The notes below the pieces were generated by a model. The model saw only the letters and a program-made list of their open reading frames with translations. It was not told where the DNA came from and did not search any database. The position numbers and the translations under genes were made by a program. A stretch of 6,951 nt of DNA, taken from positions 1 to 6,951 of the forward strand of contig PRDV01000085.1 of assembly GCA_003174035.1 (NCBI GenBank), read 5' to 3'. Below, in pieces: positions 1-5,105 of this stretch. The stretch comes from Candidatus Babelota bacterium (GTDB taxonomy: Bacteria; Babelota; Babeliae; Babelales; Babelaceae). The stretch's first letter is position 1. Each line of letters opens with the position of its first letter.

Positions 1-42
1 AATTCTTCTGCAAATACCATTACGATCTACAGTGTAAATTGA
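1..42 (+). CDS. Possible C-terminal end of a truncated upstream gene
   Basis: The frame starting at base 1 is open for 13 codons and ends in TGA at 40-42. It would encode NSSANTITIYSVN, which resembles the last beta strand of a WD40-type blade (a T-I-x-I-[YW]-x-[VL] pattern). Support comes from context: repeat copies B and C both follow a plus-strand stop codon at short distance, and copy A starts 20 bases after this stop, followed by a terminator. Thirteen residues are too few to assign a family. Another frame is open to base 188 but runs through the terminator hairpin, so it is less likely. Confidence 0.3.
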   Translation, partial: NSSANTITIYSVN

Positions 43-61
43 AAAGATCATTTACGCCCAA

Positions 62-147
62 AAAACTGAGATTTAATCAACCCAAAGAATATGTGGCAAA
101 TAATAAGACTATAAACCTTATGATTTGCCACGCTTTTTTTACCACTC
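62..147 (+). repeat. Dispersed intergenic hairpin repeat, copy A
   Basis: This is one of three related copies (others at 1342-1386 and 4649-4734). All share AAAACTGAGA, then a variable stretch with TCAA and AAG, then GGCA at a fixed 36-37 bases from the start of the box. Copies A and C continue into a long hairpin and end in TTTTACCACTC. The hairpin sequences differ between copies while the pairing is kept, which suggests that the fold matters. On the minus strand its right end overlaps the last codons of the nrdB relic. Confidence 0.6.
93..140 (+). terminator. Rho-independent terminator inside repeat copy A
   Basis: GTGGCAAAT (93-101) pairs with ATTTGCCAC (123-131), and inside it ATAAG (103-107) pairs with CTTAT (117-121) after one A/G mismatch. 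A 9-base loop lies at 108-116. Seven T residues follow at 134-140, two bases after the stem. The T run makes it strong for plus-strand transcripts. The A-rich opposite side also puts it just after the nrdB stop on the minus strand, so it may act between convergent genes. Confidence 0.75.
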
Positions 148-470
148 AAGCGAGCCGGCTGTCTGATATTCAGTTACCTCTGGTTTAGAAAAAGTTCCTC
201 CCTAGCTCAGCCAAACAAATGGATTAACAGTATCAAACATCCTTGCTCGGCCTACGCGCTCGAGGCGACAATCGGTAATATACTCAACATACTGGCAGAA
301 CTGTTCAGAATTTATGCAAAAAATGCCTTAGGGACACGCATCCTTTTGAACTATGGTCTCTCCTACTGATAAACTTCACATTCTGGATCCGTAGGAATAC
401 TACATGCAATCATTAACGTTTCGGTACATTCCTCATCATAGGCAGCCTCATCCTGAAGACTCTGATAGAG
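139..470 (-). pseudogene. nrdB: Decayed 3' end of ribonucleotide reductase beta subunit
   Basis: Read on the minus strand, one frame from 369 to 139 carries the C-terminal signature of class Ia NrdB. It has ACP-stop-GIFCIN, then EQFCQYVEYITDCRLERVG, then a DTVNPFVWLS stretch matching the family's NPFPWM, and finally VTEYQTAGSLEW followed by TAA. That last piece matches the usual VTEYQxGGxLxW tail that docks the alpha subunit. The frame is broken by TAA at 328-330 and TAG at 202-204. About 10-12 residues between the NPF motif and the tail appear to be missing. Upstream, a second frame (about 470 to 370) contains YDEECTETLMIA, compatible with the preceding helix, which implies a frameshift near 360-375. 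The metal-binding residues are absent. The beta subunit normally holds the radical cofactor for deoxynucleotide synthesis; this copy cannot do so. Family call is from memory of the motifs. Confidence 0.72.
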
Positions 471-637
471 AGGACTCGCTTTATACATTCAGTGCTCCTA
501 ATGGCTTAGCCGCTAGCTTAAATGGTTGTCCAACCGAAGGGAAATTTCGTTTTGGTTTTAACCGGTCCTCGGTGCCACAGATTAATAAGTATAGGCAATT
601 TACCTATTGTTCTAAATTCTCAGTAGCTCAGAAACTC
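471..637. other. Stretch with no recognisable gene
   Basis: All three minus-strand frames here lack a convincing continuation of nrdB and contain stops in two frames. The plus-strand frame from 404 to 658 is open but has no detectable ribosome binding site, no recognisable family and runs over the nrdB relic, so it is taken as chance. This is probably decayed DNA between the relic and the toxin-antitoxin promoter. Confidence 0.5.
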
Positions 638-674
638 TTGCATAATTGTCGCCGTTAGTATACAATTACTGTAT
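638..674 (+). promoter_or_regulatory. Candidate promoter and operator of the toxin-antitoxin operon
   Basis: TTGCAT (638-643) is followed after 17 bases by TACAAT (661-666), one mismatch from the -10 consensus. The expected transcript start is at about 672-674, on the toxin start codon at 673, so the mRNA could be leaderless. This fits the absence of a Shine-Dalgarno sequence there. An inverted repeat, ATACA (660-664) and TGTAT (670-674) around ATTAC, overlaps the -10 box and start codon. It is a plausible site for repression by the antitoxin or the complex. The -35 match is weak (TTG only). Confidence 0.4.
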
Positions 675-1023
675 GATACCAAATCGAATAATTATACTCT
701 ATCAAAAAAAAGATGGTGAGGAACCTGTTGTTGATTGGCTGAAATCTCTTGATTCTGCGGTTCGTGCACGTATTAAGACGCGAATTGCGCGATTAGCTTC
801 ATCTGGCCATTTTGGAGATTGGCAATCATTAAGTGGGGGACTTTTTGAAATGCGTTTTAGTTTTGGTGCTGGATATCGATTATACTACTCTCTCCCTAAT
901 GATCGATTTGTAGTATTGTTGAATGGCGGAACAAAAAGAACTCAAAAGAAAGATATTGATATAGCATTTGGTTATCTTAAGGATCTCAAAAACACGAACT
1001 TTTTAAAAGAGAAAACATTATGA
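673..1023 (+). CDS. Type II toxin, RelE/ParE superfamily, HI1419 (phage Gp49-like) type
   Basis: The 116-residue product matches the addiction-module killer protein family typified by HI1419, related to RelE/HigB (PF05973-like). Visible signatures are PVVDWLKSL at about 18-26, the core LFEMRFSFGAGYRLYY at 57-72, and the C-terminal VLLNGGTKRTQKKDIDIA at 81-98. Length is normal. RelE-type members are usually ribosome-dependent mRNA endonucleases; activity of this branch is inferred. The start is the ATG at 673 rather than an ATG at 646, because homologues begin with a short strand like RIIILY and the upstream extension overlaps the predicted promoter. The toxin comes first and the antitoxin second, as is normal for HI1419/HI1420 and HigBA pairs. 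The ATGA overlap with the next gene indicates translational coupling. Regulation is probably autorepression at the inverted repeat over the start codon. Confidence 0.9.
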   Translation: MIPNRIIILYQKKDGEEPVVDWLKSLDSAVRARIKTRIARLASSGHFGDWQSLSGGLFEMRFSFGAGYRLYYSLPNDRFVVLLNGGTKRTQKKDIDIAFGYLKDLKNTNFLKEKTL

Positions 1024-1337
1024 GAACATATAGTGAATACCTTATTGAGTCTCTCAAAGACCCTATGGAAGCTCAAGCATATCTTACTGCCGCACTTGAA
1101 GATTATAATAACGAACGCGATTTAGTGGCTTTAATGTTTTCTTTGCAAGCATTGGCCTATGCACAAGGAGGATTAGGTGTGCTCGCTCAAAAAGCTGGTA
1201 TTAATAGACAGAATCTCTATCGCATTTTTGGAGGCAAACGGAGTCCAAAGTGGGAAACGATGGAAGCAATTTTACATGGGCTTGGTTTTAAAATTTCTGT
1301 AGAGCTTCTAGCTTCTGAACCTCTAACTAAACGATAA
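1020..1337 (+). CDS. Type II antitoxin, HI1420-type helix-turn-helix protein
   Basis: The 105-residue product has the pattern of the HI1420 addiction-module antidote family. It contains the N-terminal YLTAALED motif at 21-28, then an Xre-like helix-turn-helix at about 51-76 (GLGVLAQKAGINRQNLYRIF, then GGKRSP), and a C-terminal beta element, LGFKISVELL, at 88-97. It should bind the toxin and, through the helix-turn-helix, the operon promoter. The start codon overlaps the toxin stop (ATGA at 1020-1023). Only a weak AAAGAGAAAA lies upstream, so translation probably depends on coupling. Both genes are full length without internal stops, so the module looks intact. Such modules persist in small symbiont genomes as stability or phage-defence elements; which applies here cannot be told. 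Confidence 0.9.
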   Translation: MRTYSEYLIESLKDPMEAQAYLTAALEDYNNERDLVALMFSLQALAYAQGGLGVLAQKAGINRQNLYRIFGGKRSPKWETMEAILHGLGFKISVELLASEPLTKR

Positions 1338-1341
1338 TTTA

Positions 1342-1386
1342 CTCAAAAGAAAACTGAGACTCAATCAATTTAAAGGAAGTATGGCA
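1342..1386 (+). repeat. Dispersed intergenic hairpin repeat, copy B (partial)
   Basis: It begins 5 bases after the antitoxin stop. CTCA (1342-1345) and TGAG (1355-1358) flank a 9-base A-rich spacer, exactly as in copy C (4649-4665). Over the first 27 bases copies B and C differ at only three positions. GGCA falls at the same distance from the box as in A and C. The following long hairpin is not preserved: only GGC and GCC ends remain, and a small CCTCT/AGAGG stem at 1405-1417 has no T run. The rest of 1387-1468 shows nothing further. Confidence 0.55.
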
Positions 1387-1468
1387 ACTCATAAAGTGTC
1401 TCGCCCTCTGAGAGAGGTTATTGCTTCAACTCTAAGTACCAAAACTCGCTGCTCTGAGAAATTTATCT

Positions 1469-3172
1469 TCACTTCTCGCTAAATCCGATTGTCAAAAGAT
1501 AACGTTTAAGTGCATTTTTGGTCACTTCATCTGTAATCTTATCCACAAAATCGTTAAGCACAGATTTGCCCTCACTTGATTTTATATACTCAGCAACATT
1601 CTCTTTTTCGAAAAGCGCTACAAGAAATAGAACTTCTTGCAATCTCAAAGTTGGAGCAATTTTAGAAAAATCAAATTTCACTATGCGTTGACTTCCTTCT
1701 AATGATTGATAACTCGCTATGCAAAAGTTGCCTTCGCTGGTAAATTTCATGTTTGAAGCAGTTCTGACTGCACTACCGTAATTACTACAACAAATATTAT
1801 ACATCTCGATGCAGTGTCCTGTTTTCAAATTATATAAGTAATAGCGCAATACATAAGAGTTACGCTCTTTCGCAACTAATACCGCAAGCGATCCGTCAAA
1901 GTTAAGCATAACATAGCGAATATCACCATCAAAATTATATGTCTCTTCTTCTCTCCACGGTAGGGCAACTTGCCGCGAATGAATTTGCTGTGATTCTGGT
2001 GCCTTTGAAATATCAAAAACCACTAAACCAGATAGATCAATGGAAACAAATTTATTTCCATTACCACTTATAAAGGTGTGGCGACTTGTCATTGAAGGCA
2101 TAGATACTTTTTCGCCAAAAAGCCCTTTCCATTTGGCTTCGATCAATTCTCCCGTATCCGACCTATAAGCTCTATCGTTATAACGTTCTTCGTGTACGGA
2201 GCCAAAAGCTATGTATTTTTGGGTGTGGTTAACCAATATCTGATAATCACGTTTACCGGTTTTCAAGTCTATGCAATAACGGGAATCTGTAAAATACTGA
2301 TCTCGTTCCGCTATAACCAGTTCGTCGTGCCGTTGATAAAAAATCTCTTTTGTAAATCCTTGATGCATCAAGAGGTTTTTAAAATAGGCAATCTTTTTAC
2401 GTCCTATAAGAATATAGGATTCACTTGAAGCCCTTATAATGAGGGAGTAAAAATGGTTAAGTGATTCAACAAGCCCCTTTCCCCATTTAAATTTATGACC
2501 TTGACTATCAGGCTTGACGGCCCACCCCATTCTTTCGGTTGCTGTGCATTCGCATAGGTCATTGTCACAGTGAAAGCAATGGCCACAATGACCATCATAG
2601 CTTTTGCACGGATATGAGATGCATATTTCTTGGCGAGGATCAAAAACAAGCACGTCAGTAAAAGGGTCAAAAGCATATGAAGCTACTTTAGACATAGTTT
2701 TCAATGAGTAAATAGTTGCTGTCTTATCCGATGAACAATGATAGAGATAGCGATGATCTTGCGTTACAGCAAAAGTGCCTGATTCCTCAAATGTTAACAA
2801 AGGGATATTATTTTCAACATCCCATAGAATGCTTTGCTTTGAAAGTGCACCAATTTTTAAACAAAGGCGGCAATTGTCTAATAAAACAATTGCTTTGTCA
2901 GACATTTCTGGTTGCAGGGTAACCTGTGGCTGAAAAGTTTCTTTAAAAATACGATAGAAGAGATGGGCATGTTTTCGTTTTAAAGAGGCTGTAAGCAGAT
3001 CTTGAACATCAACTGGAATTTTAGATACATCGGTTCTAGAAGTCTCTAACTGTTTAATGACGATCGGGATACAAAGATCTTTAAGAGATGAAGATGCTGG
3101 ATTTGTATAGCGAAAGCCTGCCATAGGTAGGCTTTCCTGAAAAAATAGGAGAACGGCAAGAAAAATGATCAT
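1469..3172 (-). CDS. Putative exported beta-propeller-like protein with a cysteine cluster
   Basis: The 567-residue product is not a family I can name. Residues 1-19 (M-IIFLAVLLFF-QESLPMAG) form a hydrophobic leader with a possible cut after PMA, though without the usual positive charge. Residues 28-70 are helical and leucine-rich (SLKDLC, KIPVDVQDLL), like the short F-box-like N-terminal modules on WD40 proteins of protist symbionts. From about 95 to 500 there are repeated strand patterns with endings like SILWDV, ATIYSL, LVVFDIS and YYLYNLK, each preceded by a D-G, S-D or T-G turn; this suggests a WD40/TolB-like propeller. A cluster of seven cysteines lies at 184-209. The last 60 residues are helical. 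The start is supported by AAAGGA five bases upstream and an in-frame stop four codons upstream; the ATG at codon 17 is a weaker alternative. It is divergent from the ankyrin gene. A secreted host-interaction role is inference. Confidence 0.75.
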   Translation of the reverse strand: MIIFLAVLLFFQESLPMAGFRYTNPASSSLKDLCIPIVIKQLETSRTDVSKIPVDVQDLLTASLKRKHAHLFYRIFKETFQPQVTLQPEMSDKAIVLLDNCRLCLKIGALSKQSILWDVENNIPLLTFEESGTFAVTQDHRYLYHCSSDKTATIYSLKTMSKVASYAFDPFTDVLVFDPRQEICISYPCKSYDGHCGHCFHCDNDLCECTATERMGWAVKPDSQGHKFKWGKGLVESLNHFYSLIIRASSESYILIGRKKIAYFKNLLMHQGFTKEIFYQRHDELVIAERDQYFTDSRYCIDLKTGKRDYQILVNHTQKYIAFGSVHEERYNDRAYRSDTGELIEAKWKGLFGEKVSMPSMTSRHTFISGNGNKFVSIDLSGLVVFDISKAPESQQIHSRQVALPWREEETYNFDGDIRYVMLNFDGSLAVLVAKERNSYVLRYYLYNLKTGHCIEMYNICCSNYGSAVRTASNMKFTSEGNFCIASYQSLEGSQRIVKFDFSKIAPTLRLQEVLFLVALFEKENVAEYIKSSEGKSVLNDFVDKITDEVTKNALKRYLLTIGFSEK

Positions 3173-3235
3173 ACAATTCCTTTAACTGTTCCTCCCTAGC
3201 AATTGATAGCTTATAGTTTTTTTAGAATATGTTAA

Positions 3236-3250
3236 TGCTTTTAAAAAGCA
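3236..3250. promoter_or_regulatory. 15-bp palindrome in the divergent intergenic region
   Basis: TGCTTTT (3236-3242) and AAAAGCA (3244-3250) form perfect arms around a single A. With no loop it is better suited as a dimeric repressor site than as an RNA hairpin. It lies in the predicted leader of the minus-strand gene, downstream of that gene's promoter. Its AT content makes chance possible. Confidence 0.25.
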
Positions 3251-3267
3251 ATTTACGATAGATTCAA

Positions 3268-3297
3268 ACAATAAATTACATAAATAAAATATGTCAA
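3268..3297 (-). promoter_or_regulatory. Candidate promoter of the propeller-like gene
   Basis: On the minus strand, a perfect TTGACA (3292-3297) is followed after 18 bases by TATTGT (3268-3273), four of six to consensus. The transcript would start near 3261 and have an 88-base leader containing the 3236-3250 palindrome and a second SD-like GGGAGG 16 bases upstream of the AAAGGA site. Confidence 0.4.
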
Positions 3298-3326
3298 TTT
3301 ACATTCTGATTGAAATTGTGTATCAT
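3298..3326 (+). promoter_or_regulatory. Promoter of the ankyrin gene
   Basis: TTTACA (3298-3303) and TATCAT (3321-3326) each match consensus at five of six positions, with the ideal 17-base spacing. The transcript should start near 3333, giving a leader of about 37 bases with the ribosome binding site AAGGGAGA at 3355-3362, eight bases from the start codon. The -35 box directly abuts the -35 box of the opposite promoter. Confidence 0.6.
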
Positions 3327-3369
3327 GAAAGATGAAATATCATAATTTATTAACAAGGGAGAATATATC

Positions 3370-4599
3370 ATGTATACAAGGATTCTTATTGTTTTAGCAG
3401 CGCTTTTGAATACTTTTCCTGCCTTTTCAATGGAAACTGAACCATTACCTCAACAATTTTTGGAAGCGATTAATCGCGGAGATAAATTATTTGTGGAAAA
3501 GTGGGCTACCAACTTTACAAACATCAAAGACTCAGATGAAACGACCGCTCTTATGCACGCTGTTGAGAGAAGAGAGGCTGGAATGGTTACCTTATTAATT
3601 GAAAAAGGTGCGGACGTAAAAGCAGAAAATAAAAACCACATTACTGCCCTTATGATAGCCGCTCTTAAGGGAGCTGATGAAAAAGGAAATAATGAAATTT
3701 TTAATACCGTCTTGAAGCACGTGGTGGATCTGGGGCACGACGCGGACCCGGCTTTTATCAACAAAAGAACCCATGAGGGTGTTTCTGCGCTTGATTTTGC
3801 CATACTTGGAGGTAATGAGGAGATTGTCGATATGTTGATACAAGCCGGCGCTGAATTTAATACAGAAATTCCTTTTGAGTGGACTTTATTGAAACGCTCA
3901 AACAATACTGCTATCAACAAGGCGATTATTAAACGTTTTTTACAAAATAAAGGCGACATCGAAGTTCTTCACGAGCTATTGCTTGAAGCAGCAAAAGATC
4001 TAAATGGCCTACTGATCGAAGCGTTGTTGAGTTTTGATGAGTTAGACATTAATACGCAAGATAATGATGGAAATACCGTTCTTATGATTCTTGCTAATAA
4101 GAAAATTGATCCCACTGATCATATACAGAGGACTATAATTGCTAATCTTGTTCAGAAGATTTTAAGCTATGATTATTACTATGGCCCACTTGCAGATACA
4201 GTAGTAATTTCATGCTTAGAGGATTGGTTCGGCTCTGAAAATGTTGAAAAAGTAAAAGAACTGATCAACCATCCTACACGAAACAAGGAGAAAATAGACG
4301 AGCTCGAAACTATAGTTTTCCCAGACTATGAATTTCTTGCTCCAAAGCTGTATGCCAATATAACAAAAGAGTTTGCGCCTGATAATGCTAACATCATTGA
4401 GGGTAAACCAATCTATGAAAAATTGGCCAGCAACGGGGTCCCCATGCCGAAACGTATTATCGACTTTACCGTGAGAAATAAGGCAGGGAAAGCGGCATCT
4501 CAATTGGCCAAGGAAGCTGGAAATAATGAGATAGATTCTCTTATTCAAAAAGCTGTTGTACGTCTTCCTCGCACACTCAAAAAAGACGATTGGTTATAA
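3370..4599 (+). CDS. Exported ankyrin-repeat protein
   Basis: The 409-residue product starts with a good Sec signal peptide: MYTR, a hydrophobic core ILIVLAALL, and a likely cut after AFS at residue 20. Ankyrin repeats follow. Clear units lie at about 56-88 (TALMHAV, then MVTLLIEKGADV), 91-125 (TALMIAALKG, with an insertion NNEIFNTVLKHV) and 138-164 (SALDFAILGG, then EIVDMLIQAGAEFN). Degenerate units lie at 26-54, 199-230 and 233-268. Residues 270-360 are not repeat-like and contain two tryptophans and several acidic patches. A final helix pair at 368-395 again resembles an ankyrin unit. Ankyrin proteins bind other proteins; in intracellular bacteria, exported ones are often effectors acting in the host. 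That role is inferred here from the leader and the genomic setting. A strong ribosome binding site fixes the start. Transcription is divergent from the propeller-like gene and ends at the hairpin in repeat copy C. Confidence 0.88.
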   Translation: MYTRILIVLAALLNTFPAFSMETEPLPQQFLEAINRGDKLFVEKWATNFTNIKDSDETTALMHAVERREAGMVTLLIEKGADVKAENKNHITALMIAALKGADEKGNNEIFNTVLKHVVDLGHDADPAFINKRTHEGVSALDFAILGGNEEIVDMLIQAGAEFNTEIPFEWTLLKRSNNTAINKAIIKRFLQNKGDIEVLHELLLEAAKDLNGLLIEALLSFDELDINTQDNDGNTVLMILANKKIDPTDHIQRTIIANLVQKILSYDYYYGPLADTVVISCLEDWFGSENVEKVKELINHPTRNKEKIDELETIVFPDYEFLAPKLYANITKEFAPDNANIIEGKPIYEKLASNGVPMPKRIIDFTVRNKAGKAASQLAKEAGNNEIDSLIQKAVVRLPRTLKKDDWL

Positions 4600-4648
4600 T
4601 GAGTAGAGCTCGTTGAGATTTAAGATGCAATGAACCTAAGAATTTTGT

Positions 4649-4734
4649 CTCAAATGAAAACTGAGACTCGTTCAACGGAAGAATTTGCGGCACATCATAA
4701 ACTTTTATGATGTGCCGCATACATTTTACCACTC
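4649..4734 (+). repeat. Dispersed intergenic hairpin repeat, copy C
   Basis: This is the most complete copy, 49 bases after the ankyrin stop. It contains a small stem GTCTCA/TGAGAC (4647-4652 with 4662-4667), the box AAAACTGAGA (4657-4666), GGCA in the conserved position, the 16-bp hairpin at 4686-4719 and the end TTTTACCACTC (4724-4734) shared with copy A. Conserved ends with paired but different stem bases fit a MITE-, REP- or terminator-cassette-like element. Confidence 0.6.
4686..4727 (+). terminator. Perfect 16-bp hairpin after the ankyrin gene, likely terminator
   Basis: The arms 4686-4701 and 4704-4719 pair without mismatch (TGCGGCACATCATAAA with its complement; the real loop is probably 4-6 bases). 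A short T run, TTTT at 4724-4727, follows after four bases, so termination may be less sharp than at copy A. The stem is long and stable enough to work also as an mRNA 3' stabiliser. Confidence 0.6.
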
Positions 4735-4768
4735 CCGACTTCCGCATAATATAAACTGCAAAAATGAG

Positions 4769-4801
4769 AAAAAGCGCTAGGGAAGGGCGTTTCGGTTTTT
4801 T
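4769..4801. terminator. Weak, possibly bidirectional terminator
   Basis: AAA-G-CGC (4771-4777) can pair with GCGTTT (4787-4792) with one bulged G. T runs occur on both sides: TTTTTT at 4796-4801 on the plus strand and five T residues on the minus strand after the stem. It sits between the ankyrin gene and the minus-strand transposase fragment. The stem is short, so confidence is low. Confidence 0.3.
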
Positions 4802-4836
4802 AGGCACTACATTATTTTGCAACTGGGCTAAGCCAG

Positions 4837-5105
4837 TTATTTAATATAAGGCTCTGCATCGGATGATCTGGCCATATTGAATGCCTTATATATTTTGCTG
4901 GCCTTATGCGTTGTATTTCCTGGTATTCGATAACGGTCTTGAGTCGTTTTATGTACATAAATTGAAGATTGGACTCCCAATAGTTCTTCAATAACCTCAT
5001 TCACTGAAATTTTTTGAGTTAGATTCACCGTATATTGTAAGTTTTTAAGCACAGAAAATGCCATGTAACACAGAGCAACATGCGATTCAATGCGTTCAGG
5101 CTTAT
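4837..5105 (-). pseudogene. C-terminal fragment of an IS4/IS1634-type transposase
   Basis: The minus-strand frame from about 5105 to the TAA at 4837-4839 gives roughly 88 residues. It starts FYKPERIESHVALCYMAF and continues with SSIYVHKTTQDRYRIP, then KASKIYKAFNMARS and ends PYIK. This matches the end of DDE_Tnp_1 transposases of the IS1634-like group: the RIxxHxxxCxxAF helix after the catalytic glutamate region, then the SIYV/RYxxP and ARKIYxxxG segments. The DDE catalytic residues are missing because the fragment is fused to the AAA-ATPase gene at about 5106. Downstream, GGCACTACATTATTTTGCAA (4803-4822 on the plus strand) is a candidate IS end, but no second end is in the window to confirm it. 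A small stem AACTGG/CCAGTT lies at 4820-4837. Family assignment is from motif memory. Confidence 0.7.

Noticed and set aside
62..147. Repeat copies as integron attC sites
   Set aside because: Copy C has a core-like GTTCAAC, but A and B do not, and no matching core GTTRRRY pair is placed as in attC hairpins.
194..206. 13-base match GTTCCTCCCTAGC, repeated at 3188-3200
   Set aside because: A single 13-base match is expected by chance at appreciable frequency in 7 kb; the flanks do not align, and the first copy is inside the nrdB relic.
404..658. Plus-strand open frame of 84 codons
   Set aside because: It lacks a ribosome binding site, runs antisense to the nrdB relic and has no recognisable features; its 3' end overlaps the toxin promoter.
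2434..2676. Minus-strand open frame of 80 codons with a hydrophobic start
   Set aside because: It overlaps the propeller-like gene in another frame on the same strand, and the coding frame there is well supported.
3450..3959. Minus-strand open frame of 169 codons inside the ankyrin gene
   Set aside because: It is antisense to a well-supported gene with signal peptide and repeats; its product is low-complexity and looks like a shadow frame.
4812..5000. Second minus-strand open frame over the transposase fragment
   Set aside because: The overlapping frame ending at 4837 carries the transposase motifs; this one shows none.
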